64,000 nt of DNA, from NCBI RefSeq assembly GCF_003413745.1, contig NZ_QVID01000001.1:372001-436000 (forward strand), read 5' to 3'. This DNA is from Marixanthomonas ophiurae (GTDB lineage Bacteria; Bacteroidota; Bacteroidia; Flavobacteriales; Flavobacteriaceae). Positions 52,569-62,458 of the stretch are shown here, piece by piece. Each line of letters opens with the position of its first letter. Position 1 is the first letter of the stretch. The notes under the pieces were generated by a model. That model had not been told where the DNA came from, ran no database searches, and saw only the letters and a list, made by a program, of their open reading frames with translations. The translations under genes were made by a program, and so were the position numbers.

Positions 52569-53348
52569 TTATTCAAAAAACAAATACATACTCTCTTTTT
52601 CAGTATGGATAACTGGTTCTAAGCGGTAGGCAGTTTTAATGTGTTGTTTGGTCAACACCGCTTCTTTAGGACCCGCGGCCAACAATTTTCCGTGATCCAG
52701 CAATACAATATGGTCTGCGAATTTTGCTGCTAAGTTGAGATCGTGGACTACTCCAACGATTACGATATCCTTTTGTTTTAGCAGTTCGAGCAGCTTATGC
52801 ATAAAATGAAACTGATAATGTACATCCAAAAAAGTGAGGGGTTCATCCAACACCAAATATCTTCCTGCTTTGTTTTCAGGTGGATACCATATTTGCGCAA
52901 CAACACGCGCAAAATGGACGCGTTGTTTTTCACCGCCGCTCAAGGTCATATAATCCCGGTTGGCCATATCCCAAACATCAAAAAACCGCATAGCTTCTTC
53001 GCAAGCGATTTCGTCTTTTTGACTGGGTTTAACCGAAAAGTGCGGGTATCGCCCCATCATTACCACTTCAGAAACTTGTAAGGGGAAGGCCAATTCAATA
53101 TTCTGGGACAATACCGCACGGATTTTTGCCAATTGTGCTACGGTCATTTCGGTTAAATTTCTGTTTCCATACTGTACAGAGCCCGTTTTAGCTTTAATTT
53201 GATTACAGATAACTTTTACCAAAGTGGATTTTCCCGCGCCGTTGGGACCAATGATTAAATTGAGATTTCCAGGTTTAAAAGTGACCGAAATATCATCAAG
53301 AATTACCTTGTCGCCAATTTTGTATGTTATGTTTTGTGTCTGAATCAT
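52569..53348 (-). CDS. hmuV: Haem/iron ABC transporter ATP-binding protein (HmuV type)
   Basis: The 259-residue product has Walker A (GPNGAGKST), the signature LSGGEKQRVHFARV, Walker B (YLVLDEPLTFLD) and the switch histidine (GVVHDLN). The family drives uptake of haem, siderophores or cobalamin through FecCD-type permeases. It begins one base after the permease stop, forming the last gene of the operon. Haem is favoured by the binding protein sequence but not certain. Confidence 0.85.
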   Translation of the reverse strand: MIQTQNITYKIGDKVILDDISVTFKPGNLNLIIGPNGAGKSTLVKVICNQIKAKTGSVQYGNRNLTEMTVAQLAKIRAVLSQNIELAFPLQVSEVVMMGRYPHFSVKPSQKDEIACEEAMRFFDVWDMANRDYMTLSGGEKQRVHFARVVAQIWYPPENKAGRYLVLDEPLTFLDVHYQFHFMHKLLELLKQKDIVIVGVVHDLNLAAKFADHIVLLDHGKLLAAGPKEAVLTKQHIKTAYRLEPVIHTEKESMYLFFE

Positions 53349-53349
53349 T

Positions 53350-54384
53350 TTAGAAGAAATAGTTTTTCTTTCGTAACAGAATTATAAAAATAGGAACACC
53401 CACTACGGAAGTTACAATCCCAATAGGAAGTTCGGCAGGACGCAATAGCATTCGGGACAATAAGTCGGCAAGACATAGCAAGACACCTCCCAGAACGGCA
53501 CTATTCAGAATAAGAAAGCGATTGTCCGATCCTTTTAAAATTCGTAACAAATGCGGCACAATAAGCCCCACAAAACTAATTACCCCCACAAAAGCGGTTG
53601 CCACAGCTACCATAACCACGTTAATGAGTAGGATTTTCCATTTCAGACTTTTGAGGTTGACTCCAATAAACTGTGCTTCTTCTTCGCCAATCATTAAAGC
53701 ATTTAAGTGTTTTGCATACCGTAAGGAAAACAACAAGCAGATAATAGTAGAAGCCCCCACAATAATAACCGATGGCCAATTAGCGCCGGAAAGGGTACCT
53801 AAATTCCAGAAAATAATGGAGCGTGCCTGTGGGTCACGTGCTATGTAGGATAAAAAGCCAACACCGCTTAAAAACAAGGCGTTAATGGCGATACCCACGA
53901 GCAATAAAGTGACCACGGAGCTTTTACCGGTCTGTTTGGATTGAGATAGGAAAAAAACCAAAGCTGTGGAACAAATGGCTCCCAAACAAGCGGCTAATGG
54001 AAGTGTGTATTCCCCAACATTAAAATCGAAAGTTGCTCCTAATGCAAAATACAAAGCCGCGCCAAAAGCTGCGCCACAAGACGTGCCTACCAAACCTGGC
54101 TCCACAATAGGGTTTCGGAACAATGCCTGAAGCAAAGCCCCGCCAACCGCAAGGCTTGCTCCCACAAAAATACAGAGGATAGCGCGGGGCAAGCGGATTT
54201 CCATAAAAATACGCTCGGTGAGGTTTAATCCTTGTTCGCCCGAAGTCATTTTTTTAATTGCAGAAACCATATCATCTAATGTAATCGATACGGCTCCATA
54301 CCGAATGGAAAATAGCACGATAACAAGTAATACAATGCTTAATAATGGAAAAACACCTATATACTTACTACTTTTCTTTTTCAT
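53350..54384 (-). CDS. hmuU: FecCD-type ABC permease (HmuU type)
   Basis: The 344-residue product has about ten membrane helices and the family motifs: RLPRAILCIFVGASLAVGGA near residue 65, ALFRNPIVEPGLVGTSCGAA and FVGLIVPHLLRILKGSDNR. It forms the homodimeric channel for haem, siderophore or cobalamin. Its start overlaps the end of the binding-protein gene by 17 bases, a strong coupling. Confidence 0.9.
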   Translation of the reverse strand: MKKKSSKYIGVFPLLSIVLLVIVLFSIRYGAVSITLDDMVSAIKKMTSGEQGLNLTERIFMEIRLPRAILCIFVGASLAVGGALLQALFRNPIVEPGLVGTSCGAAFGAALYFALGATFDFNVGEYTLPLAACLGAICSTALVFFLSQSKQTGKSSVVTLLLVGIAINALFLSGVGFLSYIARDPQARSIIFWNLGTLSGANWPSVIIVGASTIICLLFSLRYAKHLNALMIGEEEAQFIGVNLKSLKWKILLINVVMVAVATAFVGVISFVGLIVPHLLRILKGSDNRFLILNSAVLGGVLLCLADLLSRMLLRPAELPIGIVTSVVGVPIFIILLRKKNYFF

Positions 54385-55246
54385 CTTGATGGATCAGTTC
54401 TTGAAGTTTTAATACATTTTCACCGGTTCGTGGACCTAGATACACCATATCATGCTCTTCAACCCGATAAATGTTTTTGTTTTTGAAAGCCCGTGTAGTG
54501 GAAACTCCGGGGAGATCTGCTATGCCATTCATAGAGCCTAATTTATCATAGCCATAATCGGTAAGCAGTATAACATCAGGATCTGATTTTGCAACTACTT
54601 CAGGTGAAAACTGTTTCATACCACGGTCGCCTTGTACAGCCATTTCGCCACCGGCCCATTTAATCAATTTCCCCGCGGTGCTTTTTTTGGTCATAACTAG
54701 ATAAATATTGGAAGCACGCCCAAAGTGTATAACCAAAACTTTTGGTTTCTCTTTATAGCTATGGGTGTTTGCCAATGCCTTTTTCATATCACTATCCAGC
54801 TTTTTGCACAGTGCTTCTGCTCTAGATTCTTTGTCAAAATACCGTCCCATTTCGCGCATTAATGAATCTGTTCCAGCGATGGTATTTTCGTATTTCCCAA
54901 ATTGTTTCATCGGGATTTTGAGTTTTTTTAATTGGGTTATCACATGTTCAGGGCCTATATTATTATCTTCCAAAATCAGGGTTGGTTTCATAGACAAAAT
55001 AGCCTCCGTGCTCAGTGCTCGGTGATAGCCTACGTTGGGAAGTTCTTTAATTTCCGGCGGATACGTACTCGATACATCGACGGCTACAACATTCCCTTCA
55101 GCACCAAGTGCATAGATGATTTCGTTGTATTGTTTTGAAATTACAACAAGGCGTTCCTCATGATCCTTCTTTTTGTCTTCATTACCAAAACGTCCGCAAG
55201 CTGAAACCGAAAGCGCCAATAACGTATATATAATTAGTTTATTCAT
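54368..55246 (-). CDS. hmuT: Haem-type ABC transporter binding lipoprotein (HmuT type)
   Basis: The 292-residue product has a lipobox SVSAC (C17) and the class III binding-protein fold. Motifs TYPPEIKELPNVGYHRALS and SPEVVAKSDPDVIL are those seen in HmuT/haem-type proteins, as opposed to ferric-siderophore binders. It is a lipoprotein of the inner membrane facing the periplasm. The gene lies 136 bp after the TonB receptor gene on the same strand. Confidence 0.82.
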   Translation of the reverse strand: MNKLIIYTLLALSVSACGRFGNEDKKKDHEERLVVISKQYNEIIYALGAEGNVVAVDVSSTYPPEIKELPNVGYHRALSTEAILSMKPTLILEDNNIGPEHVITQLKKLKIPMKQFGKYENTIAGTDSLMREMGRYFDKESRAEALCKKLDSDMKKALANTHSYKEKPKVLVIHFGRASNIYLVMTKKSTAGKLIKWAGGEMAVQGDRGMKQFSPEVVAKSDPDVILLTDYGYDKLGSMNGIADLPGVSTTRAFKNKNIYRVEEHDMVYLGPRTGENVLKLQELIHQDEKEK

Positions 55247-55382
55247 TTATTTAAATTTTAAAAAGGAGGTTGAAAAGGGCTTTCATTTGACAAGGCTCTA
55301 TTAAGAAACTATTCAACTAAAAAATGTTAGCCCTAAAAAACATACAAAGCACCTTTTCAATACCTTCCTTTATAGTTATTTC

Positions 55383-57752
55383 TTATAAATTATATTTCAA
55401 ATTTATACCTCCAAAATAATTGGTAACTAAGGGTGCTGGGATGTAGGCATCATCCAACTGGTTTAAAAAGAGCATGTAATAATATTGTTCGCCTGTTATG
55501 TTGTTGGCTCCAAAAAATGCATCTAAGTCAAACTGACCAATGCTGGTTCTATAACCTATTTTTCCATTCAGTAAGTTGTAAGAATCGGCTACATTTAGTC
55601 CGTCTGATGTAAAAGGAACAGCATCACGGTATAAATAAGTAAGGTTTCCGTAGAACCCGAGATTAGTATTTACATCTACCCCCGCATTAATTACCCAAGG
55701 TGCAACTCCGGCAACATCATTCCCGCTGTAATCTTGTTGGATCAATTCGCCATCCCTGCTTACCGCTTCGTATTGAAAATTCTCATATTTAAAATCGGAA
55801 TACGTCACATTTGCATACGGATGCACACTTCTGAAAAACCCTGTCGATGATTCGTAAGCGGTGTATTTTACCAATGCTTCAACTCCTTTGTTGTTGAGTT
55901 TTCCTCCATTGGCCAAATAAGAATAAAGCGTTGTACCATCACCAGCCGGAACTGCCACCGATGTAAATTTATTTTTAAAGGTTGCTTGGAACAAAGCCAC
56001 TTGGTAATACAATTTGTTGTCAATTACATTTCCTTTAGAGCCAATTTCAAATTGATTGCCTTCTTCTGGCACCAACCCTGTGTTTAACCTACCTGTAGTG
56101 GAAAGAATAATATTTCCACTTACTGGTGCTTTATACCCATTTCTGTATGAAGCATACACAGAAATATTATCGTTGAACACCTTATTTATAGCGAAATGTG
56201 GCGAAACCAGATCGTCGTAATTTGCTGAAACTACTCTAGGCGAATTGCTATCTGGGTTGTACATACGATCTTCAATGTCTATGAATAAGGAGCTTTTTCC
56301 CACTCCAGCCGTTAATGAAAAATCATACGGCATATTCAGTACCCATTCGGTAAATAGCAAATGTGACTTTGATGTAGCAAATTTATTGCTTTTAGTACCT
56401 CCAATAATGTTATATCCATCAGGATCGCTTGGGTTTTCTACCATACTGTAGCCAATATCTTGCGTGCGTTGCTCCTGAAATTCAAGACCAGCTTGACCAG
56501 AAAGAGTAAAATCGTCACCAAGGTCAAAGTTTAGGTCAAAAACAGAACGAGTTCCGTAGTTTAGTGGAGCACTGTCATTCCATCCACCTGCAGAGCTATT
56601 GTTAGCACTTCTTCCAGTACCAAAAACGGTTGTGGTATTGCTCAACCAGTTATTAAAAGCATAGGTATGGCTCAATCCTGCGCGAAAGCTTATTACTTCA
56701 GAATGAGCATTATTTTTTATATAACGAGAATTCCCACTGTAATCTTCGTTCTCATACTGTTCTATGGTAAGCTCTCCACCACGCTCGTCATAACTATTAC
56801 TGAATCCAAAATATGTACTAATGTATTGCTTTTCACTAGGGCGAAAGTCGAACACCAAATTCATATAATCCTTAGTGGAATTGTTATGGTCCATAAACCC
56901 ATCGGATATCTGATGTCCGTAATTCAGCAATAAAGAGGTTTTTTCACGCCCCATTTGAAATTGGGTGGTAAAACGTGCCAAGCCGTAATTGCCTACTGTT
57001 ACTTTTTGTGATAAAGAGGTCTCCCCATTTTTAGGGCGAATGGTTTTTAAATTTACTGCTCCTGCAATAGCAAAACCATATTTACTGGCTGCCGGACCTT
57101 TTATAACGTCCACGCTACCAATAGACGCAAAGTCAATATCGTCTAAAAGCGTTACTCCTTCCGCATCGGTAATTGGAATATTGTTTAAATATGCTTTGTA
57201 ACCTTGGCCATCAAAATTATTGCTAATTCCTTTAAAGCCGACCCCATTTCCATATCCTCGGATATTGAATTGTTGTCCTGAAGAAACTGCTCTACGAGTC
57301 ATAGTAACGCCAGGAACATTGGCATTGATAGCGTCGTCCAAAAACAGCCCCGTACCTCTATTTAGCTCCATAGGATTCAGTTTTACCTCTGAAACAGGTT
57401 TTTCTAGTGATTCTTGCCTATAACTTTTAGCTGAAAGCTGCACCTCATCCAAACTACTAGTAGAAGGCACCATCAATATTTGAAGTGTTTCGCTGCAAGT
57501 GCTCACATTCGCGGTATAGGGTTTATAACCAATAAAAGTTATTGTTAATTTCATTTCTCCATTATTGCACGGCAATGAAAATGCGCCGTTGTCATCTGTG
57601 GTAGTTATTTGAGATTCATTTTTTTTAATGGTGGCACCTGTAAGAGGGTTATTATTGGTGGCGTCCAGAACTTTCCCATTCAGTTGGGATTGTGCAAATA
57701 CAGATGCACACACAAGTATCCCACAAAGGGACAAAAGTATTTTTTTCATCAT
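55383..57752 (-). CDS. TonB-dependent receptor of the haem/iron uptake locus
   Basis: The 789-residue product has a signal peptide, a carboxypeptidase-regulatory-like domain (about 22-100), the plug with FNIRGYGNGVGFKG and DVIKGPAASKYGFAIAGAVN, and a 22-strand type barrel ending LKYNL. It takes a ligand through the outer membrane with TonB energy and hands it to the binding lipoprotein. It is not of the SusC type. Haem or an iron chelate is the likely ligand from neighbours. Confidence 0.9.
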   Translation of the reverse strand: MMKKILLSLCGILVCASVFAQSQLNGKVLDATNNNPLTGATIKKNESQITTTDDNGAFSLPCNNGEMKLTITFIGYKPYTANVSTCSETLQILMVPSTSSLDEVQLSAKSYRQESLEKPVSEVKLNPMELNRGTGLFLDDAINANVPGVTMTRRAVSSGQQFNIRGYGNGVGFKGISNNFDGQGYKAYLNNIPITDAEGVTLLDDIDFASIGSVDVIKGPAASKYGFAIAGAVNLKTIRPKNGETSLSQKVTVGNYGLARFTTQFQMGREKTSLLLNYGHQISDGFMDHNNSTKDYMNLVFDFRPSEKQYISTYFGFSNSYDERGGELTIEQYENEDYSGNSRYIKNNAHSEVISFRAGLSHTYAFNNWLSNTTTVFGTGRSANNSSAGGWNDSAPLNYGTRSVFDLNFDLGDDFTLSGQAGLEFQEQRTQDIGYSMVENPSDPDGYNIIGGTKSNKFATSKSHLLFTEWVLNMPYDFSLTAGVGKSSLFIDIEDRMYNPDSNSPRVVSANYDDLVSPHFAINKVFNDNISVYASYRNGYKAPVSGNIILSTTGRLNTGLVPEEGNQFEIGSKGNVIDNKLYYQVALFQATFKNKFTSVAVPAGDGTTLYSYLANGGKLNNKGVEALVKYTAYESSTGFFRSVHPYANVTYSDFKYENFQYEAVSRDGELIQQDYSGNDVAGVAPWVINAGVDVNTNLGFYGNLTYLYRDAVPFTSDGLNVADSYNLLNGKIGYRTSIGQFDLDAFFGANNITGEQYYYMLFLNQLDDAYIPAPLVTNYFGGINLKYNL

Positions 57753-57786
57753 TTTGAAAGTTTAATAAGTTGTATAAATACGAATG

Positions 57787-57810
57787 GGCAGGCATAATAA
57801 TTATGCTGCC
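57787..57810. other. Imperfect palindrome upstream of the TonB receptor
   Basis: GGCAGGCATAAT and ATTATGCTGCC form a bulged inverted repeat 35 bp before the TonB receptor start, in the 101-bp gap to the upstream gene. There is no T-run. It could be an operator or a leader hairpin. Confidence 0.4.
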
Positions 57811-57853
57811 TTATTTGAAATGAAAGCAAGAGGTGCTTTCTTTAAAAAAGTCA

Positions 57854-58408
57854 TTAAACTGTTTTGGGAGGAGGGCTTGAAATATCAAGCTTGGGTGGAT
57901 TGTAATAATTTACATAGTGAAAAATAACCTCTGGGTTACGTTCAAAAATTACTATTCCTTGTTTTTGTTGTTGAGGAGGTATTTTATTAAAAACCTTAAA
58001 GAACGTTTTTACAGGGTTCTTTCTATTGTTTTTGGTCTTTTTATTCTTTTTTAAAATATCTTGAAGTTCAGCCAGCAAGTTGGTTTCTTGCGTATCGGTA
58101 AGGCAATGGTAGATTGTAGTTTCTTTATCTACAGTTTCCATTTTTACCACATCGTACATGATTCCTTTGTAACGGAATTCTTCTCCATCTTCCCAAATAA
58201 GTTGGTTTTCGTTTTCTGAAGTGATTCTAATTTGGGTTAAATCTGCATCTGCAACACCCGCTTTTATCTGCTGGATCATCTCCTTTTTTGCCTGATGTTG
58301 TTGAAATTTTAGAATAATATAACAACCCCCAAAATTGAAGAGAAATGTTATAAGCAAAAATGTGGCAACAGTACTTTTCAAAACACTGGAAACAAACAAG
58401 ATTTTCAC
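57854..58408 (-). CDS. Hypothetical membrane-anchored protein beside the TonB receptor
   Basis: The 184-residue product has one N-terminal hydrophobic helix (about residues 12-34, with a cysteine at its end), and a soluble part with the pattern ENENQLIWEDGEEFRYKG and a lysine-rich middle. The C-terminus holds PPKLDISSPPPKTV. Small proteins of this layout often precede TonB receptors in flavobacteria. It is probably expressed with the uptake genes. No family was recognised. Confidence 0.65.
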   Translation of the reverse strand: MKILFVSSVLKSTVATFLLITFLFNFGGCYIILKFQQHQAKKEMIQQIKAGVADADLTQIRITSENENQLIWEDGEEFRYKGIMYDVVKMETVDKETTIYHCLTDTQETNLLAELQDILKKNKKTKNNRKNPVKTFFKVFNKIPPQQQKQGIVIFERNPEVIFHYVNYYNPPKLDISSPPPKTV

Positions 58409-58485
58409 GAAAGTAAAAAAAAATATAAAGTAATAGGATTTTCTGTGCTTATTTAACTAAACTAGCACAGAAAACTCTACCATAT

Positions 58486-61400
58486 TTAAGTGTTTTTTCG
58501 CTTTAAGAAATAGAAAAACAAACTACCCATTAATAAGGCGGCAATAAGATACACGTACCAAGGCAATCCACTTTGTTGAAGTTCAATAGTTGCCGAATTG
58601 CCCATCAATGCCAGCCCACCCCAATAAAGTGGTGCCAAAGTGCGTCCTTCAGCTTTTGAAAGATAGGTTAATTTTGCTTCTTTTAAGGCTTGATCTTTAG
58701 GTAAACCGTTTTGTAAGTTATCGTAAAACGTCGCAATAATTTCGGCACTTGATTGTTCATCAATTTTCCAAAGACTGGTCAAAATACTTTCGCTCCCGGC
58801 ATAGGCAAAGGCGTGCGCCAAGGAAATCATCCCTTCCCCGGCTTGATACGAAGGTTTTCCCGTTTCGCAAGCGGTTAGAATAGCAAGATCTGAAGACAAA
58901 TCGCAATTGTAAATTTGGTAGGTATATAGAAAATTTTCACCCTTTTTATGTTCTGAAACGTTTTTAGCAAAAATCAATCGGGACAGTTCTGGACTTATAT
59001 TATTAGATTCTGCGTGGGTGCCAATATGAATAATTTTATGGTTTTTAGCATGATTTATAAATGCATCTTTAGAAGCATTTTCGTTAACATAAGTGATACC
59101 GTTGAGCTTTTTCGAATAGGTATCGACCAAATTAATACTAAATGGCTGTGGCAACAGAGTTAGATATTCTTGGTCTAACAAAAGCGAGTCTTTTAAAGTA
59201 CTTTTATACGTGGTTTTCATTTCTGAAGAAAACTCTGGTGCGAAGGCAATGAAATTTTCAGAGAAATTAGACTCAGAATGTTGATTTTTCAGAACTAGAA
59301 AGCTGAAATTATACGAAATGGTATGCTTTGCCAACAAACTTTTTGTTGCTAATTCTTTAAAAGAAGTGATTCGTTTTGGGGTCAGGGTTTCAAAACTTAC
59401 ATTGTACAACTCGCCATCTGGGATTATGATCACTTTTTCTGTGCCGATTTCTTTTTCAAAAGGCTGCCAAAGTGCATCGTACATTTTTTTTAATTTTGGG
59501 CCAACTTCAGTAATGTTGAAAGAGTTTTCATTTATTTGGGCAATATCTTTTTGAACGTTTTTAAAAGATAATCTATATAAGCTTTTTTCAGTATTTGTTA
59601 GCACCAAAGCGTACAATGATTCTTCGATGAAAACATATCGAACCACTGTTGTATTGTCAGGGATAAACTGTTTCATATTTTTTAACGAAGGTTCTATTTT
59701 AGCATAGCGCATTCGGTAATACTTGGGATAGTTTGCTTTTAGTGAATCTTTAAATGCATCCCATTGGTCTGAAAGTTCAAAATAATTGTTCAATCCTTCT
59801 TTTAAGAGTCCTATCGAAAGTCCTTCTTTCAACTTTTTTTCCCGCATTAAAATGGGTGTAGGGACGTTGGGAACATTTATTTCACTTCGAAGGTTTAATC
59901 GAGAACGTATTCTATTATACAATGATGTTTCGTGCAATGAAAGTACATTTGCTAAATAGGTTTCATTTTGGGTTCTTTCATACAAATCCACATTTAATTG
60001 CTTCGCAAAATCATACAGTTGATTATTTTCTTCTATGAGAGCTTTTACATTTTCGGCATCAGCAACAAACTGTTTTCTTCGGTTTAGAGTCGAAATGGCT
60101 TCTTGCAAATTGATTAGAAGTTCTTTTAAAAAAGTAGTGTCTTTTTCTTTTTTCAACAGATATTGAGAGCGGGTTTGTATCAAAATTGCTACAGGTTTAC
60201 TGAACTCCACTTGAATGGAATCCAGTGCATACTCCCGTTGAAAAGCCTTGTCTTCAAAAGTTTTTAAAGCATTTGTACTGTATTCCAACGCCTTTTCCGT
60301 TTCGCCTATTTCAAAATAAATTCCCGCTAAATTCACAGTTTGCAAAAAAGCTGGAAGTGTATTTTTTCCTTGATGCTTTGTAACATACTTGTATGCCTTT
60401 TCCGCTAACTGCAAAGCCTTTGCCTTTTGGTTAGTTTCGGCATAAAATTGAGAAGCATCCTCAAAAAAAGTAAGAATAATCGGGTCGTAATAATTTTGTG
60501 AAGATAGGCTAAAATCAGCTGCCGCTTTTTCATAAAAATGTTCCGCCCTTTCCACTTGCTTATCTTCTGCATACAACTTTGCCAATCCATAATGTGCACT
60601 TGCACTCCAGTCATAAAAGTTGCCAGGCAGTTTTTTTATGGCGGTAATTCCTTCCGTGAAATGATTTTCCGCTTCCTGAAAGTTCAAAAGATTTAATTGG
60701 GCATTTCCCAACAAGATTTTCGATTTAAACAATTCAGGATTTCCCGTCTCAAAGTTTTGCAATTTTCCGCTATACGAGTACGTCAATAAATCTAATGCTT
60801 TCTTATAATCGCCTAATTTTTCATAAATACCAGCCAAGTTGTCTATATACTGAAAGTGTGCTCGTCGGGCATCCGTTTTTTTATACGTTTCGGCATCGGA
60901 CTCCAGGAATTCTTTATTATACTCGATGCATTTTTTCATCGCCTCAAGGCTTTGTGTTGTTTGGCCTTGAAAACTATAAAGGCCGGCAATATTGTTAAGT
61001 AACAAAGCAGGCCGATAATAGGAGTTTATAGGCGAATCCTCTAATTGAGCCACATTGTCTACAGCCTTTTGGTAAAAATAAATAGAGCTGTCTATTTTTG
61101 AAGCATAATACATAGACGTGCCCATACCAGAGTAACTGAAATAATAATCTAAAAAGTTGGTTTCAGGATCGCTTTTGTAATGCTTCAACGCTTTTTTGTA
61201 ATTATCAATAGCCTGGCTTACGTTTCCTTCTCGTAACTGTCCTGTTCCTAAATTGTAATACCCCTTCCCTATTTTTTTTCCGGGCTTCCCGGGAATTTTC
61301 AAGGCATATTCCAATGCAGTTTTATGGTTTTTGGTTTCTTCTTTATGAAGACCGATGGATTGATAAAAAGAACCTATTTCGGCATATAAATCCTGAAAGT

Positions 61401-61704
61401 AAATTGGGTTGGAAGTGTGTTTTTTAAAATCAGTCACAAAGGCGTTCATTTCTTTAATCGCCTGTCGCTGATTGGAATTTTCCAACGTTATTTTACCTAC
61501 ATAATAGGGATAACCCGAGAGAGAATCGTATCTTTTATTGGTTGTAAGTTTGTCAATTTGAGCCTGAAGTTCGGTTTGTGCCGTTTTGTGTTTTTTTTCT
61601 GAAAGTAAACTATCCAGAAGGGGCGTCCCAGTTTTTTGTTGCGCCATACCAAATTGTGATATAAAAATCACGAAAACAGTGAATGGTACAACAAAAAGTT
61701 TCAT
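58486..61704 (-). CDS. CHAT-domain protein with TPR repeats
   Basis: A signal peptide (residues 1-21) is followed by at least nine TPR-like repeats (about 60-560), a helical linker, and a C-terminal CHAT domain (about 760-1045). The caspase-like dyad is present: H897 (HIGTHAES) and C946 (LTACETGKPS), so it may be an active protease. One membrane helix closes the protein (WYVYLIAALLMGSLFFYFL). The gene starts one base after the anti-sigma-like gene. The substrate is unknown. CHAT proteases in other systems cut partner proteins after a signal. Confidence 0.9.
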   Translation of the reverse strand: MKLFVVPFTVFVIFISQFGMAQQKTGTPLLDSLLSEKKHKTAQTELQAQIDKLTTNKRYDSLSGYPYYVGKITLENSNQRQAIKEMNAFVTDFKKHTSNPIYFQDLYAEIGSFYQSIGLHKEETKNHKTALEYALKIPGKPGKKIGKGYYNLGTGQLREGNVSQAIDNYKKALKHYKSDPETNFLDYYFSYSGMGTSMYYASKIDSSIYFYQKAVDNVAQLEDSPINSYYRPALLLNNIAGLYSFQGQTTQSLEAMKKCIEYNKEFLESDAETYKKTDARRAHFQYIDNLAGIYEKLGDYKKALDLLTYSYSGKLQNFETGNPELFKSKILLGNAQLNLLNFQEAENHFTEGITAIKKLPGNFYDWSASAHYGLAKLYAEDKQVERAEHFYEKAAADFSLSSQNYYDPIILTFFEDASQFYAETNQKAKALQLAEKAYKYVTKHQGKNTLPAFLQTVNLAGIYFEIGETEKALEYSTNALKTFEDKAFQREYALDSIQVEFSKPVAILIQTRSQYLLKKEKDTTFLKELLINLQEAISTLNRRKQFVADAENVKALIEENNQLYDFAKQLNVDLYERTQNETYLANVLSLHETSLYNRIRSRLNLRSEINVPNVPTPILMREKKLKEGLSIGLLKEGLNNYFELSDQWDAFKDSLKANYPKYYRMRYAKIEPSLKNMKQFIPDNTTVVRYVFIEESLYALVLTNTEKSLYRLSFKNVQKDIAQINENSFNITEVGPKLKKMYDALWQPFEKEIGTEKVIIIPDGELYNVSFETLTPKRITSFKELATKSLLAKHTISYNFSFLVLKNQHSESNFSENFIAFAPEFSSEMKTTYKSTLKDSLLLDQEYLTLLPQPFSINLVDTYSKKLNGITYVNENASKDAFINHAKNHKIIHIGTHAESNNISPELSRLIFAKNVSEHKKGENFLYTYQIYNCDLSSDLAILTACETGKPSYQAGEGMISLAHAFAYAGSESILTSLWKIDEQSSAEIIATFYDNLQNGLPKDQALKEAKLTYLSKAEGRTLAPLYWGGLALMGNSATIELQQSGLPWYVYLIAALLMGSLFFYFLKRKNT

Positions 61705-61705
61705 T

Positions 61706-62458
61706 TTAATTGTTTAGTTTTTTTAATATTGTTTGGCTTTCGTCGCTGTTGCTTTTTTTAAAACTTGTTTTGGCTTTTTCTAATTCGCCATTTTTTAAAA
61801 ACGCCAACCCTAAATAATAATAGCTTTCCTGAAGGAACATACTCGATTTGGTTTTTGACACTTCGCCAAGGTAATCGATGGCTTCACCTTCATTTTTTTC
61901 AGCAAGGTAGGCCACGCCCAGAAAATAATTAAGTGTATCGTTCTCCGATTTTTCACTTAACAAAGGCGTCCATTTTTCGATGGCAGCTTTGTAGTTTTCC
62001 TGTTTATAATCCACCATTCCGTCAAAAAAAATATAGTTATTTGTCGTGCTCATAGTAGTGGGCAAACCAGGATCGGGTGTAAAATGTTCAGCAAATAACC
62101 TTTGGTTGGAATCAGCTGAATTAAAAAACCATAAAATACCAAATACCACCACTAAAACAGCGGCAATGGCGTATAACGGTATTTTAGATCGTTTTGGTTT
62201 TTGTATCAGTTTACTCTTATTGACTACTTTTGAATGTGTTTGTAGAAGCTCCTTATGAAAATCGTCCAGTTTATTTTTTAAAGCCGAAGCTTCTATCCCA
62301 TCAATGAGCGCACGTACTTCATTTACTTTTTGCTGTAAAAAAGGGTCGCTTGAAAGTGTATCGACAAACGCTTTCTGCTCCTCAGCACTCATTTCATTCG
62401 TAAGATACCGTTCTATGGTTTCGAATTCTTTTTCTGTTATGCTCTGTTTCTCATTCAT
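61706..62458 (-). CDS. Anti-sigma-like membrane protein with TPR repeats
   Basis: The 250-residue product has a cytoplasmic N-terminal part (1-92) with a helical layout as in anti-sigma domains (FETIERYLTNEMSAEEQKAF), one membrane helix (93-112) and a C-terminal TPR region (about 150-245). No zinc-binding C/H pattern was seen. It starts inside the sigma factor stop (four-base overlap), so it likely controls that sigma factor. The TPR part is outside the cytoplasm and could contact the CHAT-TPR protein. Confidence 0.75.
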   Translation of the reverse strand: MNEKQSITEKEFETIERYLTNEMSAEEQKAFVDTLSSDPFLQQKVNEVRALIDGIEASALKNKLDDFHKELLQTHSKVVNKSKLIQKPKRSKIPLYAIAAVLVVVFGILWFFNSADSNQRLFAEHFTPDPGLPTTMSTTNNYIFFDGMVDYKQENYKAAIEKWTPLLSEKSENDTLNYFLGVAYLAEKNEGEAIDYLGEVSKTKSSMFLQESYYYLGLAFLKNGELEKAKTSFKKSNSDESQTILKKLNN

